From NCBI GenBank assembly GCA_018499965.2, contig JAHBAS020000006.1, forward strand, positions 1 through 64,000: a stretch of 64,000 nt of DNA, given 5' to 3'. The position numbers and the translations under genes were made by a program. Below, one piece after another: positions 40,124-48,170 of this stretch (its first letter is position 1; each line of letters starts with the position of its first letter). The notes beneath the pieces were generated by a model. That model worked only from the letters and a program-made list of their open reading frames with translations, had not been told where the DNA came from and made no database searches. The DNA is from Candidatus Uhrbacteria bacterium. GTDB taxonomy: Bacteria; Patescibacteriota; Patescibacteriia; 2-12-FULL-60-25.

Positions 40124-40519
40124 ATGAAAGGATTTATTGCAAATATTGAGCAGCTCTCGCTTGAGAATACGGATTTTCGACACGTGCTCTATACGGCGAA
40201 GAATAGTCAGCTCGTGTTGATGTGTCTTCAGCCGAATGAAGACATTGGTGAAGAGGTTCACCATCTGGATCAGTTTTTGCGCATTGAGGCTGGAACCGGC
40301 AAAGCGATCCTTGACGGCGTAGAGCATGAAATCGCCGATGGGTCTGCGATCGTCGTTCCTGCCGGGGCGCGCCATAACATCATCAATACGTCTCCCGACG
40401 CGCCATTAAAGCTCTATACCGTGTATTCGCCGCCAGAGCATAAAGATGGAATTATTCGCTCAACAAAGGCAGAAGCTGAGGCAACGGAAGAACATTTTGA
40501 CGGAGTAACCACAGAATAG
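40124..40519 (+). CDS. cupin domain protein
   Basis: NEDIGEEVHHLDQFLRIEAGTGKAILDGVEHEIADGSAIVVPAGARHNIINTS. Confidence 0.9.
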   Translation: MKGFIANIEQLSLENTDFRHVLYTAKNSQLVLMCLQPNEDIGEEVHHLDQFLRIEAGTGKAILDGVEHEIADGSAIVVPAGARHNIINTSPDAPLKLYTVYSPPEHKDGIIRSTKAEAEATEEHFDGVTTE

Positions 40520-40559
40520 GGTAGACGCTCCTATTGGATTCAAGTATCATGGGCCACAT

Positions 40560-41570
40560 ATGAAGAAACATTTCATGCTTGTTTGCGCACTCGGCGGATC
40601 GATCGTGTTCCCGGGTTTGGCGCTTGCAGCCACGCCACAGCAAATGCTGGACGCCGCTGTCCTTAAATCAAATGCCGTCGCTCCGTTCAATATGACGGGA
40701 GAGATGGTGATTCGAACGTCTGAAAAGGCCTTGCGCGAAAAGACACCGGGCCAACAGGTGGAAGTGAAGTTGAATCTCGCACAGCGTCGTAATGGCATGA
40801 GTTCCGAAGGGAATCTCGCCATCAAGTCTTTTTCAGCAAAGATGAATGGCGTTGAAGTTCCAACGACGAACGATCCAGCGACCATTGAGTGGAAAGTGAC
40901 GGATGGCAAAGCCTACCTTCGCGTTTCCCAGGCTTCGGATGCCGTTCTCGGTGCATTAAAGCTTTATGGAATTGACGTGAGCGGCACCGTAGGAACATGG
41001 GTGGAAGTCGATCTTCTTTCTCTGTTCTCCATGGTTGGGCCTTCGGATGTGGCAATGGCGAATGAAGCAGCCAATGTCGCCGCGAGCGAAGCTTCGAAGT
41101 TCGGCGATATCAAGACATTGCAAGTTACGCGCGTTGAACGTCGATGGAAGGAGGATGGCGTAGACATGATCCGCGTTCGCGTTCGTTTGAACCCGGCTGT
41201 GATCAATAAGGCGATGTCCATGGATTTGAAAGCGATCGATGCGAAGGCCAAGGATGCAAAGGCACAGCGCGCAGCCGTGAACGCGAAGTATGCGGAAATG
41301 CGCAAGTTCGCCGCGAACTTCCAAATTGCGATCAATATCAAAGTGCAGGAACAGTCCATTGATCGCATCGAAATGGGATACAAGCGCGTTGATCCGGTAA
41401 AGGAATGTTCCAAGAACAGTCTTGGAAAAGAGGTTTGTAAGACCACGGGATCCCGCACGTCCGAAATGAATGCCGGATTCTTCCTCCGTGGCGCTTCGAA
41501 TGCGCCAGTCCAGGCCCCAAAGAACGCCGTTTCTTCGGATGTCCTTCTTGAGGGTATTTTGGGTCGGTAA
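40560..41570 (+). CDS. hypothetical secreted protein
   Basis: Signal peptide MKKHFMLVCALGGSIVFPGLALA; long ORF. Confidence 0.75.
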   Translation: MKKHFMLVCALGGSIVFPGLALAATPQQMLDAAVLKSNAVAPFNMTGEMVIRTSEKALREKTPGQQVEVKLNLAQRRNGMSSEGNLAIKSFSAKMNGVEVPTTNDPATIEWKVTDGKAYLRVSQASDAVLGALKLYGIDVSGTVGTWVEVDLLSLFSMVGPSDVAMANEAANVAASEASKFGDIKTLQVTRVERRWKEDGVDMIRVRVRLNPAVINKAMSMDLKAIDAKAKDAKAQRAAVNAKYAEMRKFAANFQIAINIKVQEQSIDRIEMGYKRVDPVKECSKNSLGKEVCKTTGSRTSEMNAGFFLRGASNAPVQAPKNAVSSDVLLEGILGR

Positions 41571-41590
41571 TTCAAAAAACGTTGAAATAG

Positions 41591-41620
41591 AAGGCATCCA
41601 AGCTCGCTTGGGTGCTTTTT
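41591..41620 (+). terminator. intrinsic terminator
   Basis: gcatccaagc-tc-gcttgggtgcttttt. Confidence 0.75.
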
Positions 41621-41638
41621 ATGTTTTGTCTATCCGTC

Positions 41639-41667
41639 TTGACAAAAAGTAAAAAGTACGGTGTAAT
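41639..41667 (+). promoter_or_regulatory. sigma70-type promoter
   Basis: TTGACA-17 nt-TGTAAT. Confidence 0.75.
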
Positions 41668-41733
41668 CGACATGAACGTTCCATGTTGGGGCGTTTTCGA
41701 CAAGTAAACAGCAGTGAAATTGGAGCATGTCCA

Positions 41734-43134
41734 ATGGCAAAAAAAGGATACGTAGGGATATGGATCAGCCTTATCGTCGCAGTTTTTGCGATGGTTGGGT
41801 GTCAGTTCGGCGAGGACGTCTATGACGACCCTCAAGAAGAGGCCGGAAAAGCAACGGTGCAGCAGGACCTTGGCGTCACATGTGGCGTCTTACGGGACTG
41901 TCAGCCGTATGACGTGTGTATCAAAAACGGGAGCGCGCAGTGTATCAGCAATCGCTGCAAGTCGGTTCAAACGGCTGCAGGGATTGTAGATTTGCAATGC
42001 GTGATCGACGTTTACACCGGCTTAAGCGGCGCTCCTCCGAGCACGTCGTCAACGAGTGGGACGACTTCGACTCCAACGACTTCTACGACATCTACGGCAA
42101 TATGCGGTCGCGTCGATCCTCCTGTGCAGGAAGTTGCGAAGTATAACGGTTTCGATAAGCATGCGAATTGCGACCGGGCCACGGAAGCATGGGCTGGAAG
42201 GATGTTGGCTGAAGTGAAAGAGGCAAGGGCTTGGGTCGATGTGGTTGCAGATACGCCGGGATCAACGATCGAGGTTTTAGAACTGACGTTGTACGGCGTG
42301 TTATCGAACGGTCAGTCGGTTGTTGTTCGCAGAACGACAAAAGGCCAGCCTGCGATTACATGGATCGCTGAATTTTCTCGCGATGAGTGGTTCGTGCCCA
42401 CGACACCTCTCTCGACAACGCCTCCCCTTAAGCCGTTATCGAGCGACGTGTACAGCGTTCCGTTGAATCCTCGTTTGATTCATTTCGGAAATGGAGCGGC
42501 GCCTATTGGTCAATACGTTGATTTTTACGTTGTCGGCGTCTTCAGGACGACTGGCACCGCTAAGGTCAAGGTTGGAGCTGATGCGTACTATCCGTCATAT
42601 GCAAATGGAACGGATCATTACGGATGGGAAATCGGGAATAGTCACTGGTACTCCTGCACAAGCGGGACGATCACGGTTGTTTCCTATAACCCGACGCTTG
42701 CCGATCCTTGCTCGAATCAAATTGGCGTTGTAAGTACGACGTCAACGACAACCACGACTACGACAACGTCGAATGGATGCCCATCGACGGGAATCAAAGT
42801 CACTCCGGGTTCGTCGCTTATCTCTTCGTGCGCATCCGATCTTCGGTTGGTCACGTGGGATAATGCGGGTAACACGATTCGATCGCCGTCGGATGATGCG
42901 CCACTTGTGACCACGCCAAATTTCTTAGGGTTCCTCGCTGTCACATCGACATGCGGCGGAGCGTATCGAACGAGTTGGCCGTCGGTTGGATCAAGCGCGG
43001 TAAGCGCAGGATTCTCGCAAGTGTGTTCGCAGGGTCAGGATGTGACGAGCACCTCTGTCATTTGCAATGACGGAAACGGCTCGAAACTATCCATTGCGAT
43101 TAATCCGAAAGAATCAACTGGTCGCTGTCTATAA
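41734..43134 (+). CDS. probable lipoprotein with Ser/Thr-rich linkers
   Basis: MAKKGYVGIWISLIVAVFAMVGC; STSGTTSTPTTSTTSTA and STTSTTTTTTTTSNG linkers; Cys-rich N-terminal part. Confidence 0.7.
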   Translation: MAKKGYVGIWISLIVAVFAMVGCQFGEDVYDDPQEEAGKATVQQDLGVTCGVLRDCQPYDVCIKNGSAQCISNRCKSVQTAAGIVDLQCVIDVYTGLSGAPPSTSSTSGTTSTPTTSTTSTAICGRVDPPVQEVAKYNGFDKHANCDRATEAWAGRMLAEVKEARAWVDVVADTPGSTIEVLELTLYGVLSNGQSVVVRRTTKGQPAITWIAEFSRDEWFVPTTPLSTTPPLKPLSSDVYSVPLNPRLIHFGNGAAPIGQYVDFYVVGVFRTTGTAKVKVGADAYYPSYANGTDHYGWEIGNSHWYSCTSGTITVVSYNPTLADPCSNQIGVVSTTSTTTTTTTTSNGCPSTGIKVTPGSSLISSCASDLRLVTWDNAGNTIRSPSDDAPLVTTPNFLGFLAVTSTCGGAYRTSWPSVGSSAVSAGFSQVCSQGQDVTSTSVICNDGNGSKLSIAINPKESTGRCL

Positions 43135-43343
43135 TGATTCGTACGGATGTGCGTGAACAACGAGTCTGCGGTATAGGCGCCCGTTCGAATGTTCGTCGCT
43201 TTTATGAGAAGCGATGACGCGAAGTTGTGGTTGTGCCAAGCCTGGCATCTCGTCTTCCGTTTCACTGCATACGATTATTTTTTCTCGGGTTTTTGAAATG
43301 TCCTGAAATGAGGATGTTGGCCCATTGTTCGTTTGTCTCTCGG

Positions 43344-43371
43344 GGACCGTAAACCACGTGGTTTACGGTCC
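43344..43371. other. 28-nt perfect palindrome
   Basis: ggaccgtaaaccac|gtggtttacggtcc followed by tcttctatttt. Confidence 0.85.
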
Positions 43372-43393
43372 TCTTCTATTTTAGGAATAGGTA

Positions 43394-43422
43394 TCAAAAA
43401 AACCGCCTTTCGGCGATTTTTC
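43394..43422 (-). terminator. intrinsic terminator for the initiator tRNA
   Basis: Minus strand aaaaatcgccg-aaa-ggcggttttttt. Confidence 0.75.
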
Positions 43423-43425
43423 TTT

Positions 43426-43502
43426 TGGTTGCGGGAACCGGATTTGAACCGGTGACCTCCAGGTTATGGGCCTGGCGAGCTGCCTGGCTGCTCTATCCCG
43501 CG
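43426..43502 (-). tRNA. initiator tRNA-fMet(CAU)
   Basis: CGCGGGAUAGAGCAGCCAGGCAGCUCGCCAGGCCCAUAACCUGGAGGUCACCGGUUCAAAUCCGGUUCCCGCAACCA; C1xA72 mismatch, A11-U24, encoded CCA. Confidence 0.95.
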
Positions 43503-43507
43503 AGAGG

Positions 43508-43536
43508 ATACTACTGAATTTCGGCATATTTGTCAA
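43508..43536 (-). promoter_or_regulatory. candidate promoter for initiator tRNA
   Basis: Minus strand TTGACA-17 nt-TAGTAT. Confidence 0.6.
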
Positions 43537-43572
43537 ATGGGGATGCCTCGATTCCTTTAATATTTCGCATCT

Positions 43573-45900
43573 ATGCTACCATTATTTTATATGTTTATGC
43601 CTTTTCGTGTGCCGAGGGTTCTTCGGAGGGTGTTCGGAACGATCATCGGAATCGCTGTTCTTGCGATGAGTAGCTTCGTCCTGTATCCGGAGTCGCTTTT
43701 TGCAGCTTCATCGTCTTGTTCGCTGACAACGGGTGGAGCTTATCGAACGGCATCCGTCACAACGGTGTACGTGATCACGTCCGATTGCCAGAAACGTCCT
43801 ATTTTCAATCCGGACGTTTATTTCTCTTACTACCAAGATTGGAGTCCGGTGAAGTTCATCGAACAATCCGCGCTTGATCGCGTTCCGGATCATGCGCTTC
43901 GATTCATGCCTTGGGGTCCGCGTCGAACGTTCCAGAACGGATCGTTGATCAAAACCACGGATGATCCGCATGTCTATCTCGTGGAAGATGGGAAGATCTA
44001 TCCGTTCGGCGGCGAAGATGCGTTTAAGGCATTTGGTTTTACGTTTGACCAGGTGGAAGACGTGGCCGAAGACGTGATGAAGAAGTTCCAGAAACAGTCG
44101 CAAGACATCCAGGGATTGGATCAGGTTCCGGCATCACTCGTTTTCAAGTATTCGAATGCCCCGGCGGTCTACGTATTGGTAAGTGAGTCGGGCGTATTGA
44201 AAAAACAGCATGTCACTTCCATGGAATCCTTGCGAAGCCTCGGACGCGCCGATCGCATCGCGGTTCTGCCTATATCAAAGACATTCCCGGATGGCGGCAC
44301 GGCATCGCCGCCCGCGAATCAGGGATCCGCAGATGACGCAGCGGAACTTGCGAGCGCGGATATTACGATCACGGTTGATCCTGCAAAGACCAAGGCGATT
44401 TCGCCGTATATCTACGGAATCAACTTCAACCATGATGTTACGGATGCTCCATCAGGACTTACGTTGAATCGATACGGAGGAAATCGATGGACGGCATACA
44501 ACTGGGAGAATAATGCGTCCAATGCAGGAAGCGATTGGAATTATTCAAGCGATAGCTATCTCGGCGGGGGAGAGACGCCTGCAGAAGCGGTACGCTCCGG
44601 CATCGCGGGCGATCAGTCGCGTCATCAAGCGAGCTTGGTCACGTTCCAGCTTCAAGGATACGTGTCTGCGGACAAAGACGGTTCGGTTGATGCGAACAAG
44701 GGTGATCTCGCAGATCGGTTCAAGAAAGTCGTTTTCAAGAAAGGCTCTGCGTTTTCATTAACGCCGAGCACGTCTGACGCGAACGTGTACATGGATGAAT
44801 TCGCCTGGGCGTTGAACCAAAAACAGTCCGGCATTTTCACGACGAATGCCTCATATCCAACGTTCGTGAGTTTGGATAATGAGCCGGAATTGTGGAATAG
44901 CACGCATTCCGAAATCCAGGGGACGGGCATGGCCACTTCAGGCGATTACATCGCAAAAACGATCGGCCTTACTAAGGCATTAAAAGATCAATTCCCGGAA
45001 ATGGTGATTTTCGGTCCAGTACATTACGGCTTCCTCGGCATGTATAATTTCCAGGATGATAAGACGGAATCGTACTCAAACGATTATTGGTTCACGGACA
45101 AATATCTTTCTGAATTAAAAAAGGCATCCGATGCCTACGGCAAACGTTTGCTTGATGTCTATGACTTCCATTGGTATTCCGAGGCGCAAAGCAGCGACGG
45201 ATCTCGCGTATCCGGATTAACCGGTTCCAGCCTCACGGCGGATCAGGTACAAGCGATCGTGCAGAGTCCGCGTAGCCTTTGGGATCCGACGTACACGGAA
45301 AAATCGTGGATTACGCAGTGGATGACGAATGGACCGATCAATATCCTTGGAAAGTTGCAGGATAAAATCAACAAGATTTGGCCTGGTACGAAGATCGCGA
45401 TCACGGAGTACGAACACGGGGGAGATAATCACGTTGCCGGAGCTATTGCGCAAGCGGATGTGCTCGGAATTTTTGGAAGCCAGGGAGTCTTTGCCGGCAC
45501 CTGGTGGCCACCGTACGGGACGTATCCGTACACCGTCGGAGCCTTCCGTGCCTATCGAGGATTCGATGGCGGAAGCGCAAATTTCGGTGACGTATCCCTC
45601 CAGGCGTCATCCAGCGATATCGAAGATGTTTCCGCATACGCAAGTACGGATAGCCAGAAATCCGGACGAACGGTTTTCGTGGTCATCAACCGATCAACAG
45701 CAACGAAGAAGGTTGCGCTAAGCGGTCAGTCGCTTTCCGGTACGGCTTCCATCTATCGCATCACGGCATCGTCTGGCGCATCTCAAATCAAGGCTGGAAA
45801 GCCGGTTTCTCCGGTATTTGTGAGCAACATGTCCGTAAGCGGTAAAGTCATGGTTGTAGAGGTACCAGCCTTGAGCGTAACCACGATTGAGGTCAAATAG
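43573..45900 (+). CDS. secreted GH44-like glycoside hydrolase with N-terminal repeat region
   Basis: SPYIYGINFNHD, LNRYGGNRWTAYNWENN, SLDNEPELWNSTH, VYDFHWYSEA, KIAITEYEHGGDNHV. Confidence 0.85.
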   Translation: MLPLFYMFMPFRVPRVLRRVFGTIIGIAVLAMSSFVLYPESLFAASSSCSLTTGGAYRTASVTTVYVITSDCQKRPIFNPDVYFSYYQDWSPVKFIEQSALDRVPDHALRFMPWGPRRTFQNGSLIKTTDDPHVYLVEDGKIYPFGGEDAFKAFGFTFDQVEDVAEDVMKKFQKQSQDIQGLDQVPASLVFKYSNAPAVYVLVSESGVLKKQHVTSMESLRSLGRADRIAVLPISKTFPDGGTASPPANQGSADDAAELASADITITVDPAKTKAISPYIYGINFNHDVTDAPSGLTLNRYGGNRWTAYNWENNASNAGSDWNYSSDSYLGGGETPAEAVRSGIAGDQSRHQASLVTFQLQGYVSADKDGSVDANKGDLADRFKKVVFKKGSAFSLTPSTSDANVYMDEFAWALNQKQSGIFTTNASYPTFVSLDNEPELWNSTHSEIQGTGMATSGDYIAKTIGLTKALKDQFPEMVIFGPVHYGFLGMYNFQDDKTESYSNDYWFTDKYLSELKKASDAYGKRLLDVYDFHWYSEAQSSDGSRVSGLTGSSLTADQVQAIVQSPRSLWDPTYTEKSWITQWMTNGPINILGKLQDKINKIWPGTKIAITEYEHGGDNHVAGAIAQADVLGIFGSQGVFAGTWWPPYGTYPYTVGAFRAYRGFDGGSANFGDVSLQASSSDIEDVSAYASTDSQKSGRTVFVVINRSTATKKVALSGQSLSGTASIYRITASSGASQIKAGKPVSPVFVSNMSVSGKVMVVEVPALSVTTIEVK

Positions 45901-45918
45901 GGGATTGTTGTTTCGTTC

Positions 45919-45967
45919 GAACGCTTCAGCGGTCGAAAAGCCGCTGAAGCGTTCTTTAGGCCTTTTT
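45919..45967 (+). terminator. intrinsic terminator
   Basis: gaacgcttcagcgg-tcgaaaag-ccgctgaagcgttc then tttaggccttttt. Confidence 0.85.
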
Positions 45968-45986
45968 CACAGGCTGTTCTCGGCTC

Positions 45987-46015
45987 TTGTCAATTTACCA
46001 GAAATCCGCTATATT
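45987..46015 (+). promoter_or_regulatory. tRNA promoter
   Basis: TTGTCA-17 nt-TATATT. Confidence 0.65.
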
Positions 46016-46043
46016 TTCCCCACAAAAGAAGCATTGGTACCAT

Positions 46044-46120
46044 GCCGGGGTAGCTCAGTTGGTTAGAGCGTGGGACTCATAAGCCCGAGGTCGGCGGTTC
46101 AAATCCGCCCCCCGGTACCA
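46044..46120 (+). tRNA. tRNA with CAU anticodon (elongator Met or Ile2)
   Basis: GCCGGGGUAGCUCAGUUGGUUAGAGCGUGGGACUCAUAAGCCCGAGGUCGGCGGUUCAAAUCCGCCCCCCGGUACCA; D and T arms intact; encoded CCA. Confidence 0.88.
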
Positions 46121-46122
46121 AT

Positions 46123-46154
46123 AAAAACGATCCGCCTAGGCGGATCGTTTTTAT
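46123..46154. terminator. bidirectional palindromic terminator
   Basis: aaaaacgatccgcctaggcggatcgttttt. Confidence 0.85.
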
Positions 46155-46177
46155 ATGCCGAGATGTAAAATCCTCTC

Positions 46178-48166
46178 TTAGAGGACCGAAATTTTCCCGC
46201 TATCCCCATCAATCCGAATCTGATCTCCGATGGAGATGTGTTCTTTGAGGATGTCGACATTCGTTACAACGGGGATGTGTTGTTCGCGAGCAAGGATAGC
46301 GAGATGCGAAAGGATGCCTCCTTGGGATGAGACGATGCCAACGATATAGTCGAAGTACTGCACGAGATCCGGCGTGAGCATTTCCGTATACAAGATACAT
46401 CGCGGGTCTTTTTTCTTATCAAGTTGTTCTCGTGAAACGAGAACTCCTTCCGTAGTCCCGGATGAAATTCCCTGAGGTTTTTCTCGTCGAACGGATTCCG
46501 GCAGATTCGAAAGTCGAGGTGGAAACGACCAATGGGAGTATTGGGCATGTTGCTTGCGTCGTTCTGTGACTTCTGTTTTCGAAACGTGTCCATTTTCAAG
46601 TTCCTCAATGGTGGAAAAATACGAAGATGTTCCGATCGCGCGACGAAGCGCATTGATATATCCGACCGTAAGCCAGCGGCCTCGTTCCCGGAGATGGTCG
46701 CATGCCACGGCTTTTTCTAGGAATGGCCTGAGGAATGTTTTTCTCCATTCGGGAAGCGCGTTCCACCAAGAAATCATTTCGGGATCATCAGCGTACGTCG
46801 GCGTCCGTGTCATGAAAGCGTCTGTATTCGCGATCTCCAATCCATTTCCGATCCATCCTTTCGGCGGCGCATCCGCCTTAGGAGAAAAGAATGTTTCTCG
46901 AAGCGATGTGCTTAGGATTTGAATGGCTGTTTTTCCATAGGGTTTGAGAATCGCATCCAGTCGACGAACGGATATTTCGGCTAAAAGGTTTATTTCAAAA
47001 ATAAGCTCATAGCAATGAGAAAATGCCGGCCATATCTCGGAAAGATCGGATGAATCCGGAATCTGCTTGAGTTCGTTTTTTACAGATGTCACGAATGCGT
47101 CAACGTCTCGAATAGCGATCTTCCCTAAGGCGGCTGTGTTTTGCCAGCTACGCCAAAAACCTTTCATCGTGGATCGGGTCGGCGTTGCGGAGGTTGGTTT
47201 GCGGAAGTAGCTGTAGGATGGCAAAAGCGTGTGTAACTCTTGTTCACGGTCGACGTATAATTGATTGCCGATGATGCGAAGGAAATCTCGCGCTTCAAAC
47301 GTTACGCCGTATTTTTGATATACGCGTTGGATGGGCCCGTTGTCGGCATAGAGGCGTTTAAGGATAGACAAGGTAAAAGGCGTTGGACGCGGCGCTATTT
47401 CGCTGATCGTTGTCTGTTCATAGAGAAAGGGGTTTCCCGACGGAAGTGCTTGATCAAGATAGAGGAGTCCCTGGTACTGTTCTTTTGAAATGGTCGTAAT
47501 CGGTCGCGCCTGCAACAGGTACCATTGTCCGTTTTGCAAACACCATTCAATGTCTTGAGGATGTTCGCATGCGCGTTCTATTTTTTGAAAGACGGGAAGA
47601 ATGTCTTTCAGAGGCAATTGATGACGGGGGAGTGGTTCATTCCAATACCATTCAATTGATTCAGGTTTTATCTTTCCAGATACGAGATCTTCTCCGATAC
47701 CTTGATGGTATTCGACAAGCATTTGACGCTTGTTTCCCGGATGGCGCGTAAAGGCCACGCCGGAAAAATCTGCTCTGATGTATTCTTGAACAATGATTGA
47801 GCATTTTGCGAGATCTCCTTTGAGATATGCACGTGCATGTTCGATGACTTCTGAAATACGCATGCCGATATCATGTGGTTTAACATCGACGTGCGTCAAA
47901 AATTGTCCTGCAAACGAGTGCTCGGCATCGTCCTCGATCAGTGCTGCGGATCGAACAGCGAATGTATCGGCACGAAGCCGTTCCAGGATGTGCTTAACGA
48001 GTTTGTCCAACTTTTTAGCATCTAGCGTACTCACGACGGAAGTGGGAATGACAACAAAAGGCGGGACAGTGCATCCTAATGCTTTCAGGCGTGCAAGATT
48101 GATGGCTTTTTTACCGACGGTATCGGCATGCGCCTCTAGCTGATCCGAATCGAGAACCATGTCCAT
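46178..48166 (-). CDS. PEP-synthase/dikinase-like protein (ATP-grasp + phosphohistidine swivel domain)
   Basis: GKKAINLARLKALGCTVPPFVVIP; AVRSAALIEDDAEHSFAGQF; C-terminal SSQGGILSHLAILAREQHIPVVTNV; no PEP-binding barrel follows. Confidence 0.87.
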   Translation of the reverse strand: MDMVLDSDQLEAHADTVGKKAINLARLKALGCTVPPFVVIPTSVVSTLDAKKLDKLVKHILERLRADTFAVRSAALIEDDAEHSFAGQFLTHVDVKPHDIGMRISEVIEHARAYLKGDLAKCSIIVQEYIRADFSGVAFTRHPGNKRQMLVEYHQGIGEDLVSGKIKPESIEWYWNEPLPRHQLPLKDILPVFQKIERACEHPQDIEWCLQNGQWYLLQARPITTISKEQYQGLLYLDQALPSGNPFLYEQTTISEIAPRPTPFTLSILKRLYADNGPIQRVYQKYGVTFEARDFLRIIGNQLYVDREQELHTLLPSYSYFRKPTSATPTRSTMKGFWRSWQNTAALGKIAIRDVDAFVTSVKNELKQIPDSSDLSEIWPAFSHCYELIFEINLLAEISVRRLDAILKPYGKTAIQILSTSLRETFFSPKADAPPKGWIGNGLEIANTDAFMTRTPTYADDPEMISWWNALPEWRKTFLRPFLEKAVACDHLRERGRWLTVGYINALRRAIGTSSYFSTIEELENGHVSKTEVTERRKQHAQYSHWSFPPRLSNLPESVRREKPQGISSGTTEGVLVSREQLDKKKDPRCILYTEMLTPDLVQYFDYIVGIVSSQGGILSHLAILAREQHIPVVTNVDILKEHISIGDQIRIDGDSGKISVL

Positions 48167-48170
48167 AGGA

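Noticed and set aside
42040-42775. Repetitive ac/cg-rich DNA in the lipoprotein gene
   Set aside because: Explained by codons of Ser/Thr linkers.
43344-43371. parS site
   Set aside because: Shares only the CACGTG centre with the usual parS consensus; the flanks do not match and it is far from parAB.
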